The notes under the pieces are model-generated. The model was not told where the DNA came from. It was given only the letters and a program-made list of their open reading frames with translations, and ran no database searches. A stretch of DNA of 64,000 bases from Pseudomonadales bacterium. GTDB taxonomy: Bacteria; Pseudomonadota; Gammaproteobacteria; Pseudomonadales; Azotimanducaceae. The stretch's first letter is position 1. Each line of letters starts with the position of its first letter. The position numbers and the translations under genes were made by a program. The stretch covers positions 20,788 to 84,787 of the forward strand of contig JAJEIQ010000061.1 of NCBI GenBank assembly GCA_022827905.1, written 5' to 3'. Shown piece by piece: positions 51,341 through 59,702 of the stretch.

Positions 51341-52105
51341 TCAGAACCAACGATTGTCGTCGGATGAGCGGCGGGCTTGGCGTTGGCTTCGGGCGGTTGC
51401 GTAGCCGGGACGCTTGAACAGGTGGATGAGGGCGAGGCCGGCGACGAAGCCGCCGATGTGAGCCCAGAAGGCGACGCCGCCTTCGCTGGAGCCCAGGGCC
51501 GGCAGGCCACCGAGAATTTGCAGCAGGAACCAGTAGCCGAGCATGACGAAGGCGGGCACGCTGATGGTGGTGATGTAGAAACCGAGTATGAGCAAGGTCT
51601 GCACCCGGGCGCGGGGATAAAGCAGCGCGTAGGCGCCCATCACGCCGCCGATGGCGCCCGAGGCGCCGACCATGGGAACGGCGCTGCCGGGGTCAGAGAC
51701 GATCTGTGCGAAGGCCGCCGCCAGTCCGCAGAGCAAGTAGAAGACGATGAACCGAAACGGTCCCATCACGTCCTCGATGTTGTCGCCGAACACCCAAAGG
51801 AACCACATGTTGCCGAGGATGTGGAACCAGCCGCCATGCAGGAACATAGAGGTGAGCAGGGTGGCGGGGTTGGCGTTGCCGTCCAAGGTGCAGACCAGGT
51901 TCTGGCCCACCGGCAACTGGTGGCCCATGTCGATCAAGCCCAGCAGCTCGCCGGGGATGAGGCCGTGCAGGCACAGCGACTCCGCCAGGGGGTAGTCGCC
52001 GCCGAAGCCTTGCACGAACCCCCAGGCCAGCGCGTTGAGAACGATGACCGCAATGACCGCGAACGGTTTGCGTGCCGTCGGGTTTTCATCGCGCAGCGGA
52101 AACAT
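51341..52105 (-). CDS. Rhomboid-family intramembrane serine protease
   Basis: 254 residues from ATG 52105. Six to seven membrane helices; the catalytic Ser lies in GASGAIGGVMGAYALLYPRA and the catalytic His in FWAHIGGFVAGLALIHLF. The first conserved loop, LTSMFLHGGWFHILGNMWFL, is typical of rhomboids. A 70-residue loop after helix 1 (residues about 30-80, including SLCLHGLIPGELLG) is longer than in E. coli GlpG. No cytoplasmic domain precedes it. It lies at the 3' end of a minus-strand run and overlaps hisC by 20 bp. Confidence 0.9.
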   Translation of the reverse strand: MFPLRDENPTARKPFAVIAVIVLNALAWGFVQGFGGDYPLAESLCLHGLIPGELLGLIDMGHQLPVGQNLVCTLDGNANPATLLTSMFLHGGWFHILGNMWFLWVFGDNIEDVMGPFRFIVFYLLCGLAAAFAQIVSDPGSAVPMVGASGAIGGVMGAYALLYPRARVQTLLILGFYITTISVPAFVMLGYWFLLQILGGLPALGSSEGGVAFWAHIGGFVAGLALIHLFKRPGYATARSQRQARRSSDDNRWF

Positions 52106-53183
52106 CGTCGAGCAGGTCGTCGAGCGCGTTGAGCAGGCGCTGGCTTTGGGCACGAGTTCCGATGCTGATTCTTAAGGAGTCGCCAAGGCGTGGCGTATCA
52201 AAGTGACGCACCAGAATGCCTCGTGCCTTGAGCGCCTCGTAGAGGGCCTTGGCCTTCCGCTTGGCGCCGAGGGGCACTTGGGCGAGCAGGAAGTTGGCTT
52301 GGGAGGGTGGACACGCTAAGCCGCGTCGGGCCAGTTCATCGTTGAGCCGCGACCGTTCCGCCCGCACCCGCCGCCAAGTGTCCGTGGCGTGGTCTTGATC
52401 CTCCAGCGCGGCGAGGCCGAGCCGTTGGCTGATGGCGTCGATGTTGTAGCTGTCCCGGGTCTTGGTGAGCAGCGGCTCGATCAAGGCCTCCTGCCCGATC
52501 AAGTAACCTAGGCGCAGCCCGGCCAAGCTGTAGCCCTTGGAAAAGGAGCGCAGGATGAGCAGGTTGTCGTGCGCCTTGATCAGCGCTGCGCTGTCGTAGC
52601 CGAGCGCGGGGTCGATGAAGTCCGCGTAGGCCTCGTCGAGCAATAGAACCCCATCCAGTTCCGAGGCCAACCGCCCGCAGTCGTCCGTTGTGATCAGCCG
52701 TCCGGAGGGTGCGTGGGGGTTGACCAGGCAGGTCAGCCGCGCCCCGGCGGCGTTGGCCCGCTTCGCGAAGTCGGCCGGCAGCGTCCAGTCCTCGCTGTAT
52801 TGAGCTGGCAGTACGGGGGCGTTTTGGATTGCCGCCAGCACTGGGTAGAGCGAATAGCTGGGATCGGCATAGCCGAGTGGCGAACCGGGCTCGACGAAGG
52901 TGGTGATGGCCAAGCGCAGCGCTTCGTCGCCGCCGTGGGTGACGAGAGCGTTTTCCGTCGCCAGCTTGTGGTGTTCGGCGATTCTCGCTCGTAGAGGGGC
53001 GGCGGTTGGTTGTGGGTAGGTCCGCAAGTCGGCGGCGTCGACCCCCTTGAGCGCTGTTGCCACGCCAGGCGCGGGCGGGTAGGGATTCTCGTTGGTGTTC
53101 AGCTTGCAGGTGCCGGCATCCTCTGGCTGCTCTCCCCACGTGTAGCCCGCCATGCGTCGAATGTTGCTGCGTTCATAAACCAT
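52086..53183 (-). CDS. hisC: Histidinol-phosphate aminotransferase HisC
   Basis: PLP enzyme of histidine synthesis converting imidazole-acetol phosphate to histidinol phosphate. 365 residues with KLNTNENPYPPAPGVATALK, LVTHGGDEALRLAI, LDEAYADF (PLP Asp/Tyr) and the PLP-lysine region LRSFSKGYSLAGLRLGYLIG. The C-terminal Arg motif LRISIGT is intact. It is not in a his operon here. HisC homologues can also act on aromatic amino acids, so the symbol rests on similarity only. The start at ATG 53183 overlaps nothing; 14 bp separate it from the AI-2E-type gene. Confidence 0.9.
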   Translation of the reverse strand: MVYERSNIRRMAGYTWGEQPEDAGTCKLNTNENPYPPAPGVATALKGVDAADLRTYPQPTAAPLRARIAEHHKLATENALVTHGGDEALRLAITTFVEPGSPLGYADPSYSLYPVLAAIQNAPVLPAQYSEDWTLPADFAKRANAAGARLTCLVNPHAPSGRLITTDDCGRLASELDGVLLLDEAYADFIDPALGYDSAALIKAHDNLLILRSFSKGYSLAGLRLGYLIGQEALIEPLLTKTRDSYNIDAISQRLGLAALEDQDHATDTWRRVRAERSRLNDELARRGLACPPSQANFLLAQVPLGAKRKAKALYEALKARGILVRHFDTPRLGDSLRISIGTRAQSQRLLNALDDLLDDVSAAR

Positions 53184-53197
53184 GGCGTTGGCGCGGA

Positions 53198-54301
53198 TCA
53201 GTTTTGTTCCGCAGGCTCTGGCGGGTCGGCGTCAGCCCTCTCCATGCCGTTCGCCGGGCCGAGCAGCCGGGCAAGCCACTCGGTGGTGGGGTTGGCCTCC
53301 AGGGCGATCTTGGCGGTCATGGTCAGCGGCACCGACAGCAGCATGCCGACGGGCCCGAAGACCCAGCCCCAGAGCACCAAGGACAGGAAGACGACCAAGG
53401 TGGACAGACCTAGGCCCCGCCCCATGAAGCGCGGTTCGATGAAGTTGCCGAAGAAGATGTTGAGTGCCACATAGCCCGAGGCGGCCAGCAGTGCGGACAG
53501 GGGGCCGAGTTCCACGAGCGCCAGCAGCACTGCCGGCACTGCGGCGATGATGGAGCCGATGGTGGGGACGAAGTTGAGCATGAAGGCGAGAATGCCCCAG
53601 AGCACCGGAAAGTCGACGCCGAGAACGGCCAGCATCAGGGTGACGGCGAGTCCGGTGGAAACGCTGACCGTGGTCTTGATGGCCATGTAGCGGTTGACGT
53701 TTTCGGCGAAGCGGACGAAGTGGGGCATGGATTGCTCAGGCTGGCTCAGCACGTCCTTGAGCTTGCGCGGAAAGCTGGTTGCCTCGGCCAGTATGAAGAT
53801 GACCGTGAGCAGTATCAGGAAGCTGTTCGATAGCGCCGCGCCTAGGCCCGCCAAGGCGTTCCCCGCCAGGGTGAAGGCGGTGCCCGGATTGAAATTCTCG
53901 ATCAGCAGATCTCGCGACAGGACTATCCCCAAGAGTTCCAGCCAAGTCAGGGCGGCGCTGAACATCAGCGTAAGCCGTTCTTGGTAGAAGGGCAGCTTGG
54001 CGGTGAAGGCGTTGGCCGACTGAACCACCAAGGCGCCCACCCCCAACAGGGCGACCAGAATGGCCGCCATCACCAACGTGATGGCCAGCCAGCCGGGGGT
54101 GCCGCGTCGTTCCAGCCAGTACATGGGGGTGGCGGCGATGGTGGCGATGAAGGCGGCGAGCAGAAAGGGCACGGCGAGATCCGCGGCCGCCTTGAGGCCA
54201 GCGGTGATGACGATCAACGCCGCGACGATGACGATGCCCTTGCCGGCTCCCATGGTGCCGCTCAACGCCCGTTCGCCGAGTTGGCGCCGCTGGGTTCGCA
54301 T
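53198..54301 (-). CDS. AI-2E-family (UPF0118) membrane permease
   Basis: 367 residues from ATG 54301 (alternative ATG 54253, 16 residues shorter; the frame reaches 54433, but that part overlaps the nitrilase). Eight membrane helices. Family motifs: helix 1 region IVIVAALIVITAGLKAAADL, ATPMYWLERRGTPGWLAITL, and the C-terminal VPTIGSIIAAVPAVLLALVE with FIEPRFMGRGLGLSTLVVFL. Relatives include TqsA and PerM, which export small signals or other solutes; the substrate is unknown here. The short cytoplasmic tail is acidic. Confidence 0.87.
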   Translation of the reverse strand: MRTQRRQLGERALSGTMGAGKGIVIVAALIVITAGLKAAADLAVPFLLAAFIATIAATPMYWLERRGTPGWLAITLVMAAILVALLGVGALVVQSANAFTAKLPFYQERLTLMFSAALTWLELLGIVLSRDLLIENFNPGTAFTLAGNALAGLGAALSNSFLILLTVIFILAEATSFPRKLKDVLSQPEQSMPHFVRFAENVNRYMAIKTTVSVSTGLAVTLMLAVLGVDFPVLWGILAFMLNFVPTIGSIIAAVPAVLLALVELGPLSALLAASGYVALNIFFGNFIEPRFMGRGLGLSTLVVFLSLVLWGWVFGPVGMLLSVPLTMTAKIALEANPTTEWLARLLGPANGMERADADPPEPAEQN

Positions 54302-55143
54302 CGCAGCGACGAGGTCGGCACTCGATGGGTGAGGCTCGGCAACTGTTTGCGCACTTGGGCCACCCGCGCGGGATCGATGACCGCCAGCGCGAAGCCGTCG
54401 CCATCCTCGCACTCGGCGATCACTTCGCCCCAAGGATCGACAATGAGCGAGTGGCCGTAGGAGCGCCGCCGATCATTGTGCTGGCCGTGTTGGGCGGGCG
54501 CGATGACGTAGCACTGGCATTCGATGGCGCGGGTGCGCAGCAAGGTATGCCAGTGGACGGCGCCGGTGGTGGCGGTGAAGGCGGAAGGCACGGTCAGGGC
54601 CACCGCGCCTTGGTCGGTCAACGCTTGGTAAAGGTAGGGGAAGCGCAGGTCGTAACAGATGGTCAAGCCCAGCAGGCCGAATGGCAGCCGGGTGGTGATT
54701 AGGGCGTCGCCGGCCGCGGTGCGCCGCGATTCGTGCAGTTCCGTTCCGTCGGCCAGTTGGATGTCGAACAAGTGGATCTTGCGGTACAACGCCGCCACTT
54801 CGCCGCGGGCGTCGAGATGCACGCAGGTGTTGAACGCCTTGCCCGCATCGGGGGCGGCTTCGTGAAAGCCGCCAAGCAGGAGGTCGCAGCCGAGGCGCAC
54901 GGCCAGTTGCCGGCAGCGGTCCAGTATGGGGCCGCCGGAGGGAAGCGGCTCAAGCAGGGCGCGCTTGCCCCGATCCGGGCCGATGTAGGCGAACGCCTCG
55001 GCGGTCATCACCACCTCGGCGCCCGCATCCCTCGCTTCGAGGGCCAGCCGCTCCACGGCGTCGAGATTGCTGTCCACATCGGTGGTCGCGCAATGCTGGA
55101 TCGCGGCCACGCCCACAGCTCGCACGTCGTTTCCGGCTGTCAT
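54262..55143 (-). CDS. Carbon-nitrogen hydrolase (nitrilase superfamily, NIT1-like)
   Basis: 293 residues from ATG 55143 (the frame is open to 55200). The catalytic triad is visible: Glu in VVMTAEAFAYIGP, Lys in VAALYRKIHLFDIQLADG, and Cys in LLGLTICYDLRFPYLY. These motifs closely match NIT1/YbeM-type amidases that repair deaminated glutathione. Other C-N hydrolases, such as omega-amidase, are possible alternatives. The 3' end overlaps the next gene by up to 40 bp if ATG 54301 is used. It lies 17 bp after the RNA helicase gene. Confidence 0.89.
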   Translation of the reverse strand: MTAGNDVRAVGVAAIQHCATTDVDSNLDAVERLALEARDAGAEVVMTAEAFAYIGPDRGKRALLEPLPSGGPILDRCRQLAVRLGCDLLLGGFHEAAPDAGKAFNTCVHLDARGEVAALYRKIHLFDIQLADGTELHESRRTAAGDALITTRLPFGLLGLTICYDLRFPYLYQALTDQGAVALTVPSAFTATTGAVHWHTLLRTRAIECQCYVIAPAQHGQHNDRRRSYGHSLIVDPWGEVIAECEDGDGFALAVIDPARVAQVRKQLPSLTHRVPTSSLRCEPSGANSANGR

Positions 55144-55160
55144 GTCATCTCCGGGCCGGT

Positions 55161-56381
55161 TCAGGTCGCCCCACCGGATTCCAAGCGCGGTTGGACGCAC
55201 TTCACGGGAGCGCCCAGAAACTCCTCGATGGCTGGCAGGTTGAAGGCGTCGTCTTCGGAGACGAAGCTGATGCTCACCCCGGAGGCGCCTGCCCGGCCGG
55301 TGCGCCCGATGCGATGGACGTAGTCCTCGGCGTCTTCCGGCAGGTCGTAGTTGATGACGTGGCTGATGCCATCGACGTGAATGCCGCGCCCGGCCACGTC
55401 GGTGGCCACCACGTAGCGAATCCTCCCCTCCTTGAATCGGCTCAAGGTGCGGGTGCGCTTGTTTTGGGGCACGTCGCCGGCCAAGGCTTCGCTGTCAATG
55501 CCCTTGCTGTTCAGCCATTGGTTCAGGCGGTGGGTCTGGTCGCGCCGATTGGTGAATATCAGCGCCCGGTCAGGCTGCTCCACTTGGATGAAGTCCCGCA
55601 GTAGCCGCCGCTTGCCCTCCCGGCTGGTCAGCCAGAACAACTGCTCCACCGTGTCCACCGCCACCTGCTCCGGGGCAATGGCGATGTGCTCCGGCTTCAA
55701 GGTCCAGGATTGCGCCAAGCGCATCACGTCGTCATTGAAGGTGGCGCTGAAGAACAGCGTTTGCCGCCGATGCTTGTGCGGGGTCCGGTACACGATGCGC
55801 CGCACGTCGGGAATGAAGCCCATGTCCAGCATCCGGTCGGCCTCGTCGATGACCAGGATCTCCACGCTGCCGATGTCCACCCAACCCCGCTGCAGCAGGT
55901 CGATCAGCCGGCCTGGGGTGGCGATGAGGATGTTGGGCCGCTCCGCATTGAGTCGATTGACCTGCTTTTGAATGTCCATGCCGCCAACCACGCACAAGGC
56001 GTCCTGGTCCATGTGCCGGGCCAGGTCCGTGCCGTCCGCCTCGATCTGCATCGCCAACTCCCGGGTTGGGGCCAGCACCAGTGACCGTGGGGCGGGCAAT
56101 CCGCCACTCGGCTGGTGCTTTCGCGGCTGCTCCCACAGGTGGGTCAGGATGGTGATCAGGAAGGCAGCGGTCTTGCCGGTGCCGGTTTGGGCTTGGCCGG
56201 TGATGTCGTAGTCGGCCAAGCTCAGGGGCAACACTTGGCTTTGAATCGGGGTGCAGCTTTCATAGCCGAGGTCATTGATGGCCTGCATGAGTGGTTCGGG
56301 CAGGGCGTACTCGGAAAAGCGGTGCAGTTCCTCGCCGTCGGCGTTCGGAGCCTCATCGTGGGGTTCGGCCATGGGCGTCAT
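55161..56381 (-). CDS. rhlB: DEAD-box ATP-dependent RNA helicase, RhlB-like
   Basis: 406 residues with all helicase motifs: Q motif SCTPIQSQVLPLSLADYD, Walker A AQTGTGKT, motif Ia PTRELAMQIEADG, Walker B VIDEADRMLDMGF, motif III FSATF, motif V VVATDVAGRGIHVDG, and motif VI HRIGRTGRAG. Size and N-terminal Phe motif resemble RhlB, a partner of RNase E, but RhlE-type family members look similar, so the symbol is tentative. Met1 and Met4 are both possible starts (MTPMAEP). It overlaps nothing; the aminotransferase stop is directly adjacent. Confidence 0.9.
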   Translation of the reverse strand: MTPMAEPHDEAPNADGEELHRFSEYALPEPLMQAINDLGYESCTPIQSQVLPLSLADYDITGQAQTGTGKTAAFLITILTHLWEQPRKHQPSGGLPAPRSLVLAPTRELAMQIEADGTDLARHMDQDALCVVGGMDIQKQVNRLNAERPNILIATPGRLIDLLQRGWVDIGSVEILVIDEADRMLDMGFIPDVRRIVYRTPHKHRRQTLFFSATFNDDVMRLAQSWTLKPEHIAIAPEQVAVDTVEQLFWLTSREGKRRLLRDFIQVEQPDRALIFTNRRDQTHRLNQWLNSKGIDSEALAGDVPQNKRTRTLSRFKEGRIRYVVATDVAGRGIHVDGISHVINYDLPEDAEDYVHRIGRTGRAGASGVSISFVSEDDAFNLPAIEEFLGAPVKCVQPRLESGGAT

Positions 56382-57671
56382 TCAGCCTCCCTTCGGGCGC
56401 TCTCTATGGAGTTGGGCGATGGCGACGAGCTTCACGCAGCCGGTCAACACTCTCATGGCGGCTTCCAGTTCGTTCAGGGGCGCAAAGCTTGGGGCGATGC
56501 GGATGTCGTCGTCGTTTGGGTCGCGGCCGTAAGGAAAGGTGGCCCCTGCCGGCGTCAGCTTCAGCCCCACTTCGCCAGCCTGCTTGACGATATCGGCGGC
56601 GGTGCGGGGGGGCGTGGTCAGGGAGACGAAGTAGCCACCCTTGGGCTGGGTCCACCGTGCGATGCCCAAGCCGCCGAGTTCCTCCTCGAGCACTTGGTCA
56701 ACGATGGCGAACTTCGGCTTGAGGATTGCTGCGTGGCGGGCCATGTGTTCTTCGATGCGCCCGGACAGGAAGCGGGCGTGGCGCAGTTGCGCCACTTTGT
56801 CCGGGCCGATGCACATCAGGCTCAGTGTCCCCTCCAAGGCGTTAAGCAATGCGTCTGAGCCGCCGCAAAAGCCAAGACCGCCGCTGGCGTAGGTCATCTT
56901 CGAGGTGGATGAGAACAACGCCACATGCTCAGCGGTGCCTGCCGCCTCGGCCAGATCGTAGAGATTGGCCAAGGGCGCGGCCGGAAACTCGAAGTCGTGC
57001 ACGGCGTAGGCGTTGTCCCAGAAGACGACGAAGTCGTCCGCTGCCGCGGCCCGCGGCAGTTCGGCCATGGCCGCCACCGTCTCGTCGGCGTAGATGCAGC
57101 CGGTGGGGTTGGAGTACTTGGGCACGCACCAGATGCCCTTGATCGAGGCGTCCTCGGCAGCTAGCCGCTGGGCTTGGTCCATGTCCGGGCCGCTATCCCG
57201 CATGGCCACGTTGAGCATTTCGATGCCGAGCGATTCGCAGATCGTGAAGTGCCGGTCATAGCCGGGCACGGGCGCCAGCATGCGCGGGCCTGCGGCCCGC
57301 GACCATCTGCGGTCGTCCGCCCAAAGGCCTCGTTGCATGGCGGTGGCGGCGACTTGATACATCAGGAACAGGCTGGAGTTGCCTGCCGCCAACACGCGGT
57401 CGGCAGCCACGTTCATGAGTTCGCCGCCCAGGGCCCGCGCCTCCGGAATGCCGCGCAGGGCGCCGTAGTTGCGGGCGTCGGTGCCGTCGTTGGCAATGAG
57501 GCTGGCCAACGGCTCGTTGAGTTCAGCGCTCAAGTCAAGCTGTTCCGGACTTGGCTTGCCACGGCTTAAGTCCAGGGCGAGCTTGTTGGCGCGCTGTAGG
57601 GCGAGTTCCCTTTCGACCCGCTGGCGGAGTTGGCCGAGTTCGGTCGCAGTCAGCTCCTTGAGGGCCTTCAC
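56382..57671 (-). CDS. Aminotransferase, class I type (PF12897-like)
   Basis: 429-residue PLP enzyme. Recognisable elements: NYGALRGIPEARALGGELMN, YSNPTGCIYADETVAAMAEL, VVFWDNAYAVHDFEF (PLP Asp and Tyr) and SSTSKMTYASGGLGFCGGSD with the PLP Lys. This pattern corresponds to a less common group annotated as MocR-type or alanine/aspartate aminotransferase without an attached DNA-binding domain. Substrate is uncertain. The end of the product and the start of the helicase abut; its start overlaps argC by 4 bp. Confidence 0.85.
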   Translation of the reverse strand: MKALKELTATELGQLRQRVERELALQRANKLALDLSRGKPSPEQLDLSAELNEPLASLIANDGTDARNYGALRGIPEARALGGELMNVAADRVLAAGNSSLFLMYQVAATAMQRGLWADDRRWSRAAGPRMLAPVPGYDRHFTICESLGIEMLNVAMRDSGPDMDQAQRLAAEDASIKGIWCVPKYSNPTGCIYADETVAAMAELPRAAAADDFVVFWDNAYAVHDFEFPAAPLANLYDLAEAAGTAEHVALFSSTSKMTYASGGLGFCGGSDALLNALEGTLSLMCIGPDKVAQLRHARFLSGRIEEHMARHAAILKPKFAIVDQVLEEELGGLGIARWTQPKGGYFVSLTTPPRTAADIVKQAGEVGLKLTPAGATFPYGRDPNDDDIRIAPSFAPLNELEAAMRVLTGCVKLVAIAQLHRERPKGG

Positions 57672-58615
57672 GCCAAGCCCCGCGTTTCTTTGCAGCCGAG
57701 CATCAGATTGAGGTTTTGTACGGCGGCGCCGGCGGCGCCCTTGCCGAGATTGTCATAGCGGGCGGCCAGCAGGAGTTGCTGCTCGTCGCCAAACAGGCTG
57801 ATCTCCATGCGGTTGGTGCCATTGCAGCCGCAGGGGCTCAGGTAGCCGCTGTCCAGGCTGTCGCAATCACCGAAGGGCAACACGTCCACAAAGGGGGTGT
57901 TGCAGTAGGCGCGGGCAATCGCATCGGCCACGTCCGCAGCTTGGGCGCCGCCCTCGAGCTGCTCCGCAAACAGCGGGACCAAGGTAATCATGCCCTTGCG
58001 GAAGGCGCCCACGGTCGGAGAGAACAGCGGCGGCGCGGCCAATCCGGAGTAGCGCTGCATTTCCGGCAGGTGCTTGTGGCGAAGGTCCAAGGCGTAGGGG
58101 CGGGTGCCCCACAGGTCCAATTGCCCACTGTCTGCCGCCTCATAAGCCTCGATCATCTGCCGGCCACCCCCTGAGTAACCGGAGATGGCATGCAGGGCCA
58201 AGTTCGCTTGGGGTGAGAGCAGGCCGGTTTCGATGAGCGGGCGGATGCACAAAATGAAGCCCTGCGGATAGCAGCCCGGGTTGCTGACCCGATCGGCCGC
58301 AGCGATGGCGCCGGCTTGATTGGGGGTCAGCTCCGGCAGACCGTACACCCAGCCGTCCGCCGTGCGATGGGCGGTGCTGGCGTCGAGCAGGCGACAGCGT
58401 CCTTTGGCCAGCGCGACCGCCTCGCGAGCAGCGTCGTCCGGCAAGCAAAGAATGCCGATGTCCGCTTGGTCGAACAGGCGTGCGCGCGCCATTGGGTCCT
58501 TGCGCTCAGCCTCGGCCACCGAAAGCAGTTCGATGTCGGGCCGCTGGCGCAGGCGCTCGGAAATTTCAATGCCGGTGGTGCCGGCCTGACCGTCGATGAA
58601 AACCTTTGCCGTCAA
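57668..58615 (-). CDS. argC: N-acetyl-gamma-glutamyl-phosphate reductase ArgC (type 2)
   Basis: Third step of arginine synthesis, NADPH-dependent. 315 residues from TTG 58615, which has an AAGGAG site 10 bp upstream; the frame is open to 58642 but adds only a basic tail. The motifs are those of the shorter type 2 ArgC: KVFIDGQAGTTGIEISERLR at the N terminus, catalytic Cys in SNPGCYPQGF, and the catalytic His in DLRHKHLPEMQRYSG. A cluster of cysteines at YLSPCGCNGTNR is also family-typical. It overlaps the downstream aminotransferase gene by 4 bp. Confidence 0.9.
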   Translation of the reverse strand: MTAKVFIDGQAGTTGIEISERLRQRPDIELLSVAEAERKDPMARARLFDQADIGILCLPDDAAREAVALAKGRCRLLDASTAHRTADGWVYGLPELTPNQAGAIAAADRVSNPGCYPQGFILCIRPLIETGLLSPQANLALHAISGYSGGGRQMIEAYEAADSGQLDLWGTRPYALDLRHKHLPEMQRYSGLAAPPLFSPTVGAFRKGMITLVPLFAEQLEGGAQAADVADAIARAYCNTPFVDVLPFGDCDSLDSGYLSPCGCNGTNRMEISLFGDEQQLLLAARYDNLGKGAAGAAVQNLNLMLGCKETRGLA

Positions 58616-58692
58616 TGCGGGGACTCTCCTTGAAGGCGCCATTCTATTGTACTGCCGGGAAAATAGCCGCAGGCAGAAGGGTGCCTTCAGGC

Positions 58693-59001
58693 CTATTCAA
58701 AACTCCTGATTGCTTGGTGATCGGGGAAGGTGCCAAGCGGGTTCCGCTTCACGGTTTGGTGCGGGGAGTGGCGCCGGACGAGATCCCCGGTCTCCTTGGG
58801 GCCGGCCTCATCGGTGTCGAGCGAGGTGAGTCCGTAGGCGGTTTCCCGGCTGCCGGTGTTCTGACGGACGAGGTGGCGCTCGCGGTCGATGCGGAACGCC
58901 TGGCGCCGCCCGTGGAGGCCGCGGAACCCGTTCCACTCCGGGCCGCGCGTCAGTTCGCGCACCGCCGGGTCCTCCTTGGCCGCGCCCGGCGTCGCTGGCA
59001 T
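58693..59001 (-). pseudogene. Transposase remnant, ISAs1/IS4-like
   Basis: A 102-codon frame whose middle part (GRRQAFRIDRERHLVRQNTG followed by SRETAYGLTSLDTDEA) matches the end of ISAs1-type transposases, where an RETAYGITSL motif precedes a conserved R-HW-IEN-LH. Here LVRRHSPHQTVK diverges right after that point, and no upstream catalytic DDE part exists. So it is a decayed fragment, not a functional gene. No inverted repeats or target duplication were recognised. The 58643-59101 interval holds no other gene. Confidence 0.55.
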
Positions 59002-59101
59002 CGGAAGGACAGAGGCGGCGATGACCGCTGAGTTATGCTTGACGTAATGCGGATGCTGCAGCTAAGGTGCGTGCGACGCGGTTGTAGCGGGAACGTTTGT
59101 C

Positions 59102-59383
59102 GTGATCGTCGGCTTTGCTGACAGGAAAACCGAGGCGTTCCACGGGGGTCGCCGGGTCGCGGCCTTCTCCGGCTTTGCCCGCAGCGCTTCGCGCAAGCTC
59201 GACCAGCTCGACGCCGCTACCCGCCTGGGCGACTTGGCGCGCCCCGGCAATCGTCTGGAGGCGCTGAAGGGCCGGCGCAGGGGGCAGTGGAGCATTCGCA
59301 TCAACGACCAGTGGCGGATCTGTTTCAAATGGCCCGACGGCAGTTCCGGCCCGACCGAAGTTGAAATCGTCGACTACCATTGA
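59102..59383 (+). CDS. higB: HigB/RelE-family toxin
   Basis: 93 residues from GTG 59102. HigB toxins are ribosome-dependent mRNA interferases. Family motifs are IVGFADRKTEAFHGGRRVAA (plasmid maintenance killer type), RKLDQLDAATRLGDLARPGN, LEALKGRRRGQWSIRINDQW and RICFKWPDG...VEIVDYH, a strong match to the RelE/ParE-like HigB family. The antitoxin gene follows after 13 bp, the reversed toxin-first order typical of HigBA. Confidence 0.92.
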   Translation: MIVGFADRKTEAFHGGRRVAAFSGFARSASRKLDQLDAATRLGDLARPGNRLEALKGRRRGQWSIRINDQWRICFKWPDGSSGPTEVEIVDYH

Positions 59384-59396
59384 GAGGAGACTTGAC

Positions 59397-59702
59397 ATGC
59401 GCGAACCCATCCATCCCGGTGAGACGTTGCGCGAGGACCTCGACGCGCTCGGCATGAGCGCTGCGGAGTTGGCGCGGAGAATCGAAGTGCCGGTGAACCG
59501 CGTCACCGAGATTCTCAACGGCCGGCGGTCCGTCACCGGCGACACCGCCCTACGGCTTGGGCGCTTCTTCGGCACCTCGGGGGAGTTCTGGCTCAACCTC
59601 CAGAAGCTCTACGAGCTGCGGCGTGCGGAGCGGAAGAACGGGGCGAAGATCGCCCAGCTGCCGACGCTGGATGCCGGGACGGATCTGCACGCGACCGGTT
59701 GA
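59397..59702 (+). CDS. higA: HigA-family antitoxin
   Basis: 101 residues from ATG 59397 with a purine-rich ribosome site (GAGAGGAGA). Begins MREPIHPGETLREDLDALGM, the classical HigA start, followed by a helix-turn-helix: SAAELARRIEVPVNRVTEIL and NGRRSVTGDTALRLGRFFGT. It neutralises HigB and represses the operon. The C terminus is complete. The final 94 bp overlap, on the opposite strand, the 3' end of the RHS frame, so the RHS end here is simply antisense to higA. Confidence 0.93.
   Translation: MREPIHPGETLREDLDALGMSAAELARRIEVPVNRVTEILNGRRSVTGDTALRLGRFFGTSGEFWLNLQKLYELRRAERKNGAKIAQLPTLDAGTDLHATG

Noticed and set aside
58606..59031. 141-codon plus-strand frame between argC and higB
   Set aside because: Overlaps the argC start and runs antisense to the transposase remnant; no family motif or ribosome site.
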